64,000 nucleotides of DNA, taken from the NCBI GenBank assembly GCA_014799395.1, contig JAAVID010000053.1, positions 1-64,000 of the forward strand, read 5' to 3'. Both the position numbers and the translations under genes were made by a program. Every line of letters starts with the position of its first letter. Position 1 is the stretch's first letter. Of this stretch, positions 19,241 through 29,017 are shown one piece after another. Below the pieces are notes generated by a model, which made no database searches, was not told the DNA's origin, and saw only the letters and a list, made by a program, of their open reading frames with translations. This DNA comes from Oscillospiraceae bacterium. Its GTDB lineage: Bacteria; Bacillota; Clostridia; Oscillospirales; Ruminococcaceae.

Positions 19241-20062
19241 ATGTCACGGGTATTTAACGCGAATATGTTCAGATTGAGAAGAAACAGTCTGTTTTGGTGG
19301 TCTGTGATATTGACGGGTTTGATAACGGCGGGGCTTGTGCTGCTTGACAGTTCGGCAATAAACGGAAGTATCACGAATTATGAGCTTGAGAATATCGCGC
19401 TGTCGGGAGCGCCGTTTGTGCAGTTTATCTGCGCGGCGGTGATAGTGCTGTTTATCGGTACGGACAACAGTCAGAATACGATACGCGGCAAGCTGATAGT
19501 CGGCAATGAGCGCAAAGGCATATATTTTGCGGATGTGATGACCGGTATTATTATCGGCTGCTCGATTAACGCCGCATGGCTTGTCGGAGGACTGTCGGGC
19601 GCTCCGATACTGGGCTTCTGGAAAATGGAGCCCGCAAAAGCGTTTATGTATATCATAATGTCGTTTGTATGCACGGTCTCGATAAGCGCGATTGCGGCGC
19701 TGATAGGGGTATTGGTTCAGCGGCGGTCGGCGGCGGTAGCTGCCGCGTTTATGGCGGTGTTTGTTCTGATACTGTGCGCAAATACCGTTTATGAGCGGCT
19801 GAGCAATAATGAGGAGGACGCAGCTGTGAATTTCGTTGACGGCGAACCCGTTTTCGAGATCGTCAAAAATCCCGATTACGTGGACGGTCCGATGAGAATG
19901 GCGTTCGAGCTTGCGCTCAACGTAAACCCGATGGGCGTATCGGTCTCACTGTCAAACCGCGACCTCGACGACCCGACGGCGAGCCTTGTCGGTACAGCGT
20001 TTATAACGATATTTGTAAGCTCGCTTGGCGCGGCTGCGTTCCGCCGAAAAGATCTGCGGTGA
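19241..20062 (+). CDS. ABC-2 type permease, paralog 5 of 5
   Basis: MSRVFNANMFRLRRNSLFW ... FIGTDNSQNTIRGKLIVG ... AFRRKDLR. Confidence 0.78.
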   Translation: MSRVFNANMFRLRRNSLFWWSVILTGLITAGLVLLDSSAINGSITNYELENIALSGAPFVQFICAAVIVLFIGTDNSQNTIRGKLIVGNERKGIYFADVMTGIIIGCSINAAWLVGGLSGAPILGFWKMEPAKAFMYIIMSFVCTVSISAIAALIGVLVQRRSAAVAAAFMAVFVLILCANTVYERLSNNEEDAAVNFVDGEPVFEIVKNPDYVDGPMRMAFELALNVNPMGVSVSLSNRDLDDPTASLVGTAFITIFVSSLGAAAFRRKDLR

Positions 20063-20141
20063 ATTTCGCCTGTTTTTGGCAGATATAACGCCTTGTTTTT
20101 ATATATTACCGATAAAATATTTCTCAAAATGTCCAATACGG

Positions 20142-20170
20142 TTGACAAGCCGTCATAAAAGTGATATAAT
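20142..20170 (+). promoter_or_regulatory. Consensus promoter upstream of the papain-like/HK gene pair
   Basis: TTGACA - 17 bp - TATAAT. Confidence 0.8.
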
Positions 20171-20221
20171 AAAATTATATATAAATAAAACTATAACTAG
20201 CCATATTCGGGGGTACATAAA

Positions 20222-20764
20222 ATGTCGGAGAAGGAAATCTACTTGGTTATAACCCAGACGGGGAGTATTGTCTCGCGCATGCTGAAAAAGATCACGGGCG
20301 CGGAATACAACCATATTTCGGTTAGCCTGGAATCCGATCTGCATTGTATGTATTCGTTCGGCAGACGGTATACATATTTCCCTTGGTGGGGCGGTTTTGT
20401 GAGGGAATCGACCGAGTACGGCTCTATGAAGCGTTTCGCCGACGCAAGGGCTATCGTTGTGGCGATACCCGTAAGCGAGAAAACCTATGGCAAGGTCGAG
20501 GACGAGCTGAACGTTATGATCGAGAACAAGAACGAGTATTATTACGATTATATGGGGCTTTTGCTTGCGGGATTGAAAATAAGCTACAAGCGCGAGCGGC
20601 ATTATTATTGCTCGGCTTTCGTGAGAGAATTGCTGGTGCGGTTCGGGATAGAGGACAGAGAGGTGTTCGAGCCGATAGTTCAGCCTATGCACTTCCTTGA
20701 CATTCCCGACGGAAACATTATCTACCGCGGCAGACTTTGCGATTACGACAGGACGGCGGTCTGA
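20222..20764 (+). CDS. Permuted papain-fold (YiiX/NlpC-P60-like) hydrolase
   Basis: N-terminal AEYNHISVSL (His) and late YYCSAFVRELL (Cys), as in permuted NlpC/P60 enzymes. Confidence 0.55.
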   Translation: MSEKEIYLVITQTGSIVSRMLKKITGAEYNHISVSLESDLHCMYSFGRRYTYFPWWGGFVRESTEYGSMKRFADARAIVVAIPVSEKTYGKVEDELNVMIENKNEYYYDYMGLLLAGLKISYKRERHYYCSAFVRELLVRFGIEDREVFEPIVQPMHFLDIPDGNIIYRGRLCDYDRTAV

Positions 20765-21636
20765 TGATATATATTATCTGCGCAGTCTTTGCGTTCGCGG
20801 CGGTATTTCTCGCGGTAAAGTGCTTTCTGATGAAGCGCTCGGCGCGTGAAATTCGGGAGAAAATGGCGGAAAAGCTGTCCGAGGACACCAATACGCTTAT
20901 CGACATCTCCTCCGCGGACAAGGATATGCGCGGACTTGCGGCGGCGCTGAACGACGAGCTTGTAAAGCTCCGCGAGGAGCGGCGCTTGTGCAGACAGGGC
21001 GACACGGAGCTGAAGGACGCGGTCACGAATATTTCCCACGACCTGCGCACTCCGCTGACCGCGATATGCGGCTATCTCGATCTTCTCGAACGCGAGGAGA
21101 TGAGCGGCGCGGCGCGGCAGTATCTCGAGCAGATCGAGAACCGCACCGAGGTTATGAAACAGCTCACCGAGGAGCTTTTCAGATACTCGGTGGTCGCGGC
21201 GGCAAAGGAGTTTAAGCTCGAGCGGCTGTGCGTGAACGACGTGCTGGAGGAAAGCATAGCGACGTTCTACGGCGCGATATCGCAGCAGGGGATCACTCCC
21301 GAGATCACGATAACGGAGCAAAGGATAGACCGCATTACCGACAGATCGGCGCTGACAAGGGTTTTCGGGAACATAATCACGAACGCGCTGAAATATTCGA
21401 GCGGCGACCTCATTGTTGATATGACCGGCGACTGCACCATTACGTTCGCGAACTCCTCCGACAATCTCGGGAAAATTTCGGCGGAGCGCTTGTTCGACAG
21501 GTTCTACACGGTCGAGACGGGGAGCAACTCCACGGGTCTCGGACTGTCGATAGCTAAACTGCTCGTCGAGCAGATGAACGGCACTATTTCCGCGGAAATA
21601 CGCGGCGACAAGCTGTTTATTACGGTAAAATTATAA
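20764..21636 (+). CDS. Sensor histidine kinase, short N-terminal TM
   Basis: VTNISHDLRTPLTAICGYLDLL (H box), NIITNALKYS (N box), GLGLSIAKLLVEQMNG (G box); start overlaps the upstream stop. Confidence 0.92.
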   Translation: MIYIICAVFAFAAVFLAVKCFLMKRSAREIREKMAEKLSEDTNTLIDISSADKDMRGLAAALNDELVKLREERRLCRQGDTELKDAVTNISHDLRTPLTAICGYLDLLEREEMSGAARQYLEQIENRTEVMKQLTEELFRYSVVAAAKEFKLERLCVNDVLEESIATFYGAISQQGITPEITITEQRIDRITDRSALTRVFGNIITNALKYSSGDLIVDMTGDCTITFANSSDNLGKISAERLFDRFYTVETGSNSTGLGLSIAKLLVEQMNGTISAEIRGDKLFITVKL

Positions 21637-21672
21637 CGCCCTGCCAAAGCATTGACTTGGCAGGGCGTTTTT
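21636..21672 (+). terminator. Rho-independent terminator after the histidine kinase
   Basis: acgccctgccaa/ttggcagggcgt plus TTTTT. Confidence 0.9.
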
Positions 21673-21716
21673 ATGGAGATGTCAAGCGAGAACTCGCTTG
21701 ATGATAAGGTAAGCTT

Positions 21717-23360
21717 TTATTTGCTCCGCATACAAAGAATCGAGAATACCGACTTACGCTGAATATCGGTCAGCGGCTTCAGCTCGCCCTTTTGGAGGAG
21801 TTTTTCGACGCAGCGCGGAACAAGCTCCGAGCTGCTGATTTGGTTGGTGCAGTACATTGCTTTCGCGGCGCGGCGGATATGCTCGGGGAATGCGTTCTTC
21901 ATCAGCTCGAAGCAGTCGCTGTCAAGCGTGTGACCGAACGCTCTCAGTTCCTCGGACATGGGTATCTTGTTCTGTAAAAAGCGCGTCATAGAACCGCCAA
22001 GCCATTCACGCTCGGCAAGTTCCGCCTTGAAAATAACGGGCTGCACTTTTCCATCGTGAATATACCCCTTGTCGCAAATGCGCTTGTATTCGTCGGGAGT
22101 AAGCGCGTCCTTTCCGCTGTTCATAAATTTTACCAGCGAATCCCAATCCGAGGTGAGGTTGTCGCGCCAGCCGCCGTTTCTGTCGGTGTAACGGCAGTCG
22201 ACGGAGATCGCGTAAAATTCGCGGTCGCTGTTTTCGGTGCGAGCGCTTGAAGCGCGGTTCATATATCCGCACGCCCAATACGGAAATTCGCCGCCCGGCT
22301 GTTGAGCCGTGTCGTCGGTAACGGTCGCATAAGCTGTAAAGTCTCCGCCGTCGGGACGCTTTACCGAGAACTCGTCCCAATCCACGGTCTCGATATCCTC
22401 GAAGCCTATTATGCAGGCGAGGACGAGGCTGTACTTCATAAAGTTGAGATCGCCGTCGGCACAGCGGAAGCCCCAGTGCTTGGGGTCGTTCTCGAATTTG
22501 CGGAATACTTCGGGGAAGTAATTATCGCAAAGATACTCCGCCGCGTTGTCCAAAAGTGCGTTGGTGTTGCCGCACTTGCTTTCGTCGGTTATCACCATAT
22601 TGGTGCGGTATTTCGGGTTTTTCGAGTTGTCCAGCTTGTCGATATACGCATAGTCGACCAACTTGTCAAGGCAGTCGGAAATGTAGACCTGCGGCACGCC
22701 GACCGCGCGGGCGATCTCTTCAAGTGTTTTCGGCTCCCAATAGCACGAGAACGCGATGTTCTGCTTGAGCCGTGTGTCGAACATATTCATAGTGTCGCCT
22801 GTGGAACCCGGGGTTCCGCTGTGTCCCATATCCGTGAATTTAACGGGATTAAGCTCTAAATTCTGTTCGTTGATAGTCATAGTAATACCCTCTTTCAGTT
22901 TAGTCCGTGCGTCGGACAAGTGCCATTTTACGGTGCCCGCAGAGATATTCAGCCGCTTTGCGATCTCGGCGACGGGAAGCTCGGCGTAATAGTGCATATA
23001 CACGATCAGCCGCTGTCTGTCGGAAAGATAGCCGATCTCGCGGCGCAGAGCCTCGATAGCCTCGGAATCCTCGTCCCCGCGCTTGTCGTAATACGGTATC
23101 ACGACGTTGTCGATGTCCTCAAAGCTCCTGTTCTCGGTGAGCCGCCGAACGTATTTCGACCAGACATTCCGCGCGATACGGTAGACGTAGCCGTCAATAT
23201 TGACGATCTCGCCGCCGCGCAGAAACGAGCGGTAGACCTCGCAGATGATATCCGAAGCCAGCTCGTCCGCTTGGTCGACATTGCGCGTTTTCTCCATCGC
23301 GAAGCCGAATATCCTGTCGCGGTATTCGTAAATTTTCTTGTCCGCTGTTTGTTTGTCCAT
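21717..23360 (-). CDS. Sigma-70 family (ECF-like) factor with a long C-terminal extension
   Basis: Sigma2: DELASDIICEVYRSFL...GYVYRIARNVWSKYVRR; sigma4: LSDRQRLIVYMHYYAELPVAEIAKRLNISAGTVKWHLSDARTKLK; then about 370 aa including wHTH-like KTLEEIARAVGVPQVYISDCLDKLVDYAYI. Confidence 0.75.
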   Translation of the reverse strand: MDKQTADKKIYEYRDRIFGFAMEKTRNVDQADELASDIICEVYRSFLRGGEIVNIDGYVYRIARNVWSKYVRRLTENRSFEDIDNVVIPYYDKRGDEDSEAIEALRREIGYLSDRQRLIVYMHYYAELPVAEIAKRLNISAGTVKWHLSDARTKLKEGITMTINEQNLELNPVKFTDMGHSGTPGSTGDTMNMFDTRLKQNIAFSCYWEPKTLEEIARAVGVPQVYISDCLDKLVDYAYIDKLDNSKNPKYRTNMVITDESKCGNTNALLDNAAEYLCDNYFPEVFRKFENDPKHWGFRCADGDLNFMKYSLVLACIIGFEDIETVDWDEFSVKRPDGGDFTAYATVTDDTAQQPGGEFPYWACGYMNRASSARTENSDREFYAISVDCRYTDRNGGWRDNLTSDWDSLVKFMNSGKDALTPDEYKRICDKGYIHDGKVQPVIFKAELAEREWLGGSMTRFLQNKIPMSEELRAFGHTLDSDCFELMKNAFPEHIRRAAKAMYCTNQISSSELVPRCVEKLLQKGELKPLTDIQRKSVFSILCMRSK

Positions 23361-23449
23361 TTTGAAAGCCTCCGGAAGCGTTCTCGTAAATATAGTGCGC
23401 GAAAAAATCAAAAGGTTGGGTATTTTTTATTATTTTCCGAAAAAATTAA

Positions 23450-23488
23450 AATCCGCACTGCCAAGCGGATTTGCGCGGCAATGCGGAT
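23450..23488 (-). terminator. Hairpin at the 3' end of the pyr operon
   Basis: atccgcactgcc/ggcaatgcggat imperfect stem downstream of the pyrD stop. Confidence 0.5.
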
Positions 23489-23506
23489 AAAAATATCGGT
23501 GAATAA

Positions 23507-24418
23507 TTACCACGGCTGACACTGCCCCGTTATCTCGGACAGCGATTTAATGCCGTTTTTCTCCATATACTCGGCAAGCCCGTCGATAACGTTAAGCGGC
23601 GCGTACGGGTCGGTGAAGATAGCTGTGCCCATTTGTATCGCGGTCGCGCCCGCGAGCATCATCTCAACGGCGTCCTCCCAGGTGGAGATACCGCCCATTC
23701 CGATTATCGGGATATTTACCGCCTTATAGCACTGGTAGACCATTCTCACCGCCACGGGGAATATCGCGGGACCGCTCAGTCCGCCCATATTGTTGCGCAG
23801 AATGGGGCGCTTGGTGCGAATATCGATACGCATTCCGAGCAGGGTGTTTATCATCGAGAGAGCGTCCGCGCCCTCTGCCTCCACCGCTTTGGCTATTGAA
23901 GTAATATCCGTGACGTTCGGGGTGAGCTTGACGATAAGCGGCTTGGAGGTCGCCTTGCGGACTGCCTTGGTAACGCCCGCCGCGCCCTCGCAGGTAACGC
24001 CCCACGTCGCGCCGCCCGCCTTGACGTTCGGGCAGGAGATGTTCAGCTCGATCATATCCACGTCGGACGCGTCGAGAACCTCCGCCGCCGCGATATAATC
24101 GTCGATAGTCGCGCCCGCCACGTTCGCGATTATTACGTTGCCCTCCTCCTTGAGTACGGGGAGATAAAACTCGACAAAGCCGTGTACTCCGATATTCTGA
24201 AGTCCTACGGAATTCAGAATTCCCGAATAAGTTTCGGCAATTCTCGGCGGGGGATTTCCGAGCTTGGGCTCTATTGTCATTCCCTTGCAGGAGATACCTC
24301 CGAGCTTTGATATGGGATAAAGGTCGGTATAGCACTCGCCGTTGCCGTATGTTCCGGAAGCGGCGATTACGGGGTTCGGGAACTCCACGCCCGCTATCCT
24401 TACAGAAAGATCAACCAT
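23507..24418 (-). CDS. pyrD: Dihydroorotate dehydrogenase catalytic subunit (PyrDB type)
   Basis: NPVIAASGTYGNGECY, GNPPPRIAETYSGILNSVGLQNIG, ELNISCPNVKAGG. Confidence 0.93.
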   Translation of the reverse strand: MVDLSVRIAGVEFPNPVIAASGTYGNGECYTDLYPISKLGGISCKGMTIEPKLGNPPPRIAETYSGILNSVGLQNIGVHGFVEFYLPVLKEEGNVIIANVAGATIDDYIAAAEVLDASDVDMIELNISCPNVKAGGATWGVTCEGAAGVTKAVRKATSKPLIVKLTPNVTDITSIAKAVEAEGADALSMINTLLGMRIDIRTKRPILRNNMGGLSGPAIFPVAVRMVYQCYKAVNIPIIGMGGISTWEDAVEMMLAGATAIQMGTAIFTDPYAPLNVIDGLAEYMEKNGIKSLSEITGQCQPW

Positions 24419-25184
24419 CGAAACGCACCTCCTCCGCATTGAATACGGGACCGTCCTTGCATACGCGCGAATAGAACTCCTTGCCGTTACGCACCGTCAT
24501 ACACGAGCAAACAACGCAAGCGCCCACGCCGCACCCCATTCGCTGCTCGAGCGACACCTGGCACGGCACTTTGCGCTCCTCGCACGTTTTGACTACCGCT
24601 TTGAGCATAGGCGTAGGTCCGCACGCGAGAACGGCGGCAATATCGCCCTTTTCAAGCTCTTCGGAAAGCGGTATCGTTACCAAGCCCTTGCGTCCGACGC
24701 TTCCGTCGTCCGTGCAGAGAATGGTATTCGAGCCGTTGTCCTTGAACTCGTCAACGAGGATTATCTTCGAGTAATCGCGGAAGCCGACCATCGCGGTGCA
24801 AAGCTCGCCCGTGATATGCGATACGCCCAGCAGGGGAGGCACTCCGATACCGCCGCCGACTACGATAATTCTCTTTCCGTCCGGAACGCGGAAGCCGTTG
24901 CCGAGCGGTCCGAGAATGTCAAGGCTCTCGCCCTCGGTCAGCATTGCAAGCGCCTCCGTGCCCTTTCCGCGAACCTCGAACACGAACCGCAGCGTTCCGC
25001 GCTCCTTGTCGATACCGCAGATCGAGATAGGTCTGCGGAGCGTAAAACCGGGCGCGGCGATGTTCGCGAACTGTCCGACCTGCGCTTCGTCCGCAAGCTC
25101 GGGCGCGTCAACATAGACCGAATAAATACCCTTGGCAAGCGTCGACTTCTCAATAATGGGATATTTCCCGCAATAAAAGCTCAT
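24411..25184 (-). CDS. pyrK: Dihydroorotate dehydrogenase electron-transfer subunit
   Basis: FAD-binding RRPISICGID, CGPTPMLKAV, MGCGVGACVVCSC 2Fe-2S motif. Confidence 0.93.
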   Translation of the reverse strand: MSFYCGKYPIIEKSTLAKGIYSVYVDAPELADEAQVGQFANIAAPGFTLRRPISICGIDKERGTLRFVFEVRGKGTEALAMLTEGESLDILGPLGNGFRVPDGKRIIVVGGGIGVPPLLGVSHITGELCTAMVGFRDYSKIILVDEFKDNGSNTILCTDDGSVGRKGLVTIPLSEELEKGDIAAVLACGPTPMLKAVVKTCEERKVPCQVSLEQRMGCGVGACVVCSCMTVRNGKEFYSRVCKDGPVFNAEEVRFDG

Positions 25185-25192
25185 GAATAATG

Positions 25193-25786
25193 TTACTCCT
25201 TATCGTCGTTATCAACAACGCGGACCTTTACAACGGAATCGTCCGCGCTCCGAACATTGTCTTTTGTTTCGGTTATCTTATTTATTCTGTGCACCGTAAA
25301 GCGAATTATTATCGCCACGATAACAATATCCAGCAGCACCTGCAGGCTGAAAACGCTGATCTTGTCGCCGAGCATACGCTGATGGAAAATATACATAACG
25401 TCAAAAATGCCCATAAGCACGGGGATCTTGCAGACCGACACGCAGAACGCGTACCAATCATAAACGTCCTGCGCGGCGCGCTTGGTGATATTGAATCTTT
25501 TCAGCTTGCGGCTGGTGAGCGTGAGTATCAGATAAGCCGCGAACACTCCCACCACCAGCGCGGGGAAGATGAGCGAGAACCAGTATCTCCGGGAAAAATT
25601 GCCGATATAGCCGTCCTCGATCTCCGATATGCCCTCCGCGCCTATTTTTCGGAGCATTAAGCGGTACTGCGTGATAAAGTTCACCGTCACCGAAAAGATA
25701 AGCACCGCAATTCCGAGAGAAAAAACGTCGCTTACCACCCGTGCGACCCGAAACGACGGCTTGACGGGATATTTGCCTATTTTCAT
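25193..25786 (-). CDS. Uncharacterised multi-TM membrane protein in the pyr operon
   Basis: Intact ORF with several hydrophobic helices, co-directional, tightly packed. Confidence 0.65.
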   Translation of the reverse strand: MKIGKYPVKPSFRVARVVSDVFSLGIAVLIFSVTVNFITQYRLMLRKIGAEGISEIEDGYIGNFSRRYWFSLIFPALVVGVFAAYLILTLTSRKLKRFNITKRAAQDVYDWYAFCVSVCKIPVLMGIFDVMYIFHQRMLGDKISVFSLQVLLDIVIVAIIIRFTVHRINKITETKDNVRSADDSVVKVRVVDNDDKE

Positions 25787-25807
25787 ATTATACTCCCAAT
25801 AGTTATA

Positions 25808-28800
25808 TTATATTTTAGTAATATCGACCATTTCCACGTCCGCGATAGTTCTGCGCGATTCAAGGCAGTCGAGCAGCGCGTTTGCCGTGTCGATAGCCGT
25901 AAGGCAGACGATAGAACGCTCGACAGCCTTTCTTCTCATTCGCACACTGTCAAGCGACGGCTTGCGCCCCGTTTCCGAGGTCGAGATAACGTAGTTTATA
26001 TCGCCGCTTTCAAGCAGTGTTATAACGTTCGGTTCCTTGTATTCGTGGATACGGTAAACGTGGTTTGCGGCTATCATATTTCGGTTGAGCACCGAAGCCG
26101 TGCCGCCGGTCGCGTATATCTTGAAGCCGAGCGCCTCAAAGCGGGAAGCTATCTCGATAACGTCGTTCTTGTCGCTGTCGCGCACGGAGATAAGCACTCC
26201 GCCTTTATCGTAGAACTTGTAGCCTGCCGCGATAAGCCCTTTGTACAAGGCTTCGCCGAACGTTTTCGCTATACCTAAGCACTCGCCCGTTGACTTCATC
26301 TCGGGACCCAGCTGATTGTCGACGTCGTGCAGCTTCTCGAACGAGAACACGGGAACCTTTACCGCGACATAATCCGCAGCGGGGTAAAGCCCGCTCTTGT
26401 AGCCCATATCCTTCAGCTTTTTGCCGAGGATTATCTTAGTCGCCAGGTCTACCATGGGAACGCCCGTTACCTTGCTGATATACGGCACGGTACGCGACGA
26501 GCGCGGGTTCACTTCAATTACATAGACCTCGTGATTGTACACGACGTACTGAATGTTCACAAGACCGATAACGTGAAGCGCCTTTGCGAGCTTCTCCGTG
26601 TAGTCGATAATGACCTTTTTGATATGGCTCGTGAGGTTCTGGCAGGGGTAGATCGAGATACTGTCGCCGCTGTGGATACCCGCGCGCTCGACGTGCTCCA
26701 TAATACCCGGGATAACAAAGTCCTCGCCGTCGCAGATAGCGTCGACCTCCACCTCCGTACCCATCATATACTTGTCGATAAGCACGGGATTTTCAAGCTC
26801 CGTCGCGGTGATTATCTTCATATACTCGTCAACGTCCGCGTCGCAGTGCGCGATTATCATATTCTGACCGCCGAGGACGTAGCTCGGGCGGAGCAGCACG
26901 GGATAACCCAACTCGTTCGCGGCTTGGAGCGCCTGTTTAGCCGTAAACACCGTCTCTCCCTTGGGGCGCGGAATACCGCATTTCTCCAGAAGCTCGTCAA
27001 ACAGCTCTCTGTCCTCTGCCGCGTCAATATCGGCGGCTTGCGTGCCGAGAATGCGCACTCCCATTTCGGTGAGGTGCTTTGTTAATGAGATAGCCGTTTG
27101 TCCGCCGAACTGTACCACGCAGCCGTATGGCTTTTCGGTCGCGATAAGCGCTTCAACGTCCTCGCGGGTGAGCGGGTCGAAATACAGGCGCGTTCCCGTG
27201 TCGAAGTCGGTGGAGACCGTCTCGGGGTTGTTGTTGCAGATAATAGCCTCGCAGCCTTCTTCCTTTAACGTCCACACACAATGAACGGAGCAGTAGTCAA
27301 ACTCTATACCCTGACCGATACGGATAGGACCCGAGCCGAAAACGATGACCTTTTTCTTGTCGGAGGGGTGCGCTTCGATAAATTCTTCCGCTTCGTTCTC
27401 GCGGTCGAACGTATTGTAGAAATACGGGGTATCCGCCGAGAATTCCGCCGCGCAGGTGTCGACCATTTTGTACACTGCGAGACGGCGGTCTATCCCGCGC
27501 TCCGAGAGCTTCTGCCCGGAAATGCGCTCGATCGTGCTGTCGAGATAGCAGTACTTTTTCGCGGTATCGTACTTTTCTTGGGTCAATTCTCCATTTGCGA
27601 GCCGGTTTTCAAGCTCGGCAAGATTGTTTAATTTCGCGATAAACCACTTGTCGATCTTTGTTATATCGTGAATGGCGTCTATCGAAATGCCGCGCTTCAA
27701 TGCTTCAAATACGCAGAACGAACGGTCTACGTCAACGTCCTCGAGCTTTTTGAGAACTTCCTCGTCCGAAAGCAGAGTGAACTCCTTTTTCGTCATCGTG
27801 TCCATTTTCAGCTCGATAGAGCGGACGGCTTTCATCATTCCTGCCTCAAAGCTCGGCGCTATCGCCATTATTTCGCCCGTCGCTTTCATCTGAGTGCCGA
27901 GCGTTTTCTTCGCGTAAACAAACTTATCGAAAGGCCATTTCGGGAACTTTACAACAAGGTAATCCAAAGCGGGCTCGAAGCAAGCGTAGGTCTTGCCCGT
28001 TACCTGATTGATTATTTCGTCGAGCGTATAGCCGACCGCTATCCTCGCCGCGACTTTAGCTATCGGGTAGCCCGTCGCCTTGGACGCGAGCGCAGACGAA
28101 CGCGATACGCGGGGGTTTACCTCAATGACCGCGTAGTCAAAGCTGTCGGGCTTTAACGCGAACTGACAGTTACAGCCGCCCTCGACTTCCAGCGCCTGAA
28201 TAATGTCCAGCGCAGCCGTGCGGAGCATTTGGTATTCCTTGTCCGCGAGCGTTACGCAGGGCGCTACGACAATGGAATCGCCGGTGTGAACGCCTACGGG
28301 GTCGAAGTTCTCCATTGAGCATACGGTTATAACGTTGCCCTTGCTGTCGCGCATTACCTCAAACTCGACCTCTTTCCAGCCCGAAATGCACTTCTCGACC
28401 AGAATCTGGGTAATAGGCGAGAGCCGCAAGCCGTTTGTAGCTATCTCGTGTAATTCCTCGCGGGTCTCGGCAATGCCGCCGCCCGTTCCGCCGAGCGTGA
28501 ACGCGGGGCGGACGATAACGGGGTAGCCTATTTCCTCCGCGAAATCCATAGCGTCGTCGAGATCCTCAACGACCTTGGACGGGATACACGGCTGACCTAT
28601 CGCTTCCATGGTGTCCTTGAACGCCTGTCTGTCCTCGGCTTTGTGAATGGTCTCGGGATTTGAGCCGAGCAGCTTTACGCCGTGCTCCTCCAGAAAACCG
28701 CTCTCGGCGAGCTGCATAGACAGCGTTAAAGCGGTCTGTCCGCCCAGATTGGACACTACCGAATCGGGCTTTTCTATCTCGATAACGCGCTTTACTACCT

Positions 28801-29014
28801 CTAAGGTCAGCGGTTCGATGTAAATTTTGTCCGCCATATGCTTGTCCGTCATTATAGTTGCGGGGTTGGAGTTGATAAGCACTACCTCCAGACCCTCCTG
28901 CTTTAACGCGCGGCAAGCCTGCGTTCCCGCGTAGTCAAACTCCGCGGCTTGTCCGATAACGATAGGTCCCGAACCAATGACCAGAACCTTTTTTATATCA
29001 CTTCTTAACGGCAT
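25808..29014 (-). CDS. carB: Carbamoyl-phosphate synthase large subunit
   Basis: KKVLVIGSGPIVIGQAAEFDYAGTQACRAL; duplicated ATP-grasp halves; C-terminal MGS-like domain. Confidence 0.98.
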   Translation of the reverse strand: MPLRSDIKKVLVIGSGPIVIGQAAEFDYAGTQACRALKQEGLEVVLINSNPATIMTDKHMADKIYIEPLTLEVVKRVIEIEKPDSVVSNLGGQTALTLSMQLAESGFLEEHGVKLLGSNPETIHKAEDRQAFKDTMEAIGQPCIPSKVVEDLDDAMDFAEEIGYPVIVRPAFTLGGTGGGIAETREELHEIATNGLRLSPITQILVEKCISGWKEVEFEVMRDSKGNVITVCSMENFDPVGVHTGDSIVVAPCVTLADKEYQMLRTAALDIIQALEVEGGCNCQFALKPDSFDYAVIEVNPRVSRSSALASKATGYPIAKVAARIAVGYTLDEIINQVTGKTYACFEPALDYLVVKFPKWPFDKFVYAKKTLGTQMKATGEIMAIAPSFEAGMMKAVRSIELKMDTMTKKEFTLLSDEEVLKKLEDVDVDRSFCVFEALKRGISIDAIHDITKIDKWFIAKLNNLAELENRLANGELTQEKYDTAKKYCYLDSTIERISGQKLSERGIDRRLAVYKMVDTCAAEFSADTPYFYNTFDRENEAEEFIEAHPSDKKKVIVFGSGPIRIGQGIEFDYCSVHCVWTLKEEGCEAIICNNNPETVSTDFDTGTRLYFDPLTREDVEALIATEKPYGCVVQFGGQTAISLTKHLTEMGVRILGTQAADIDAAEDRELFDELLEKCGIPRPKGETVFTAKQALQAANELGYPVLLRPSYVLGGQNMIIAHCDADVDEYMKIITATELENPVLIDKYMMGTEVEVDAICDGEDFVIPGIMEHVERAGIHSGDSISIYPCQNLTSHIKKVIIDYTEKLAKALHVIGLVNIQYVVYNHEVYVIEVNPRSSRTVPYISKVTGVPMVDLATKIILGKKLKDMGYKSGLYPAADYVAVKVPVFSFEKLHDVDNQLGPEMKSTGECLGIAKTFGEALYKGLIAAGYKFYDKGGVLISVRDSDKNDVIEIASRFEALGFKIYATGGTASVLNRNMIAANHVYRIHEYKEPNVITLLESGDINYVISTSETGRKPSLDSVRMRRKAVERSIVCLTAIDTANALLDCLESRRTIADVEMVDITKI

Positions 29015-29017
29015 TGC

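Noticed and set aside
21676-21700. Small palindrome caagcgagaactcgcttg
   Set aside because: Short and adjacent to a clear terminator; not enough to call a feature.
26327-27085. 252-aa ORF antisense to carB
   Set aside because: Shadow ORF; carB is certain.
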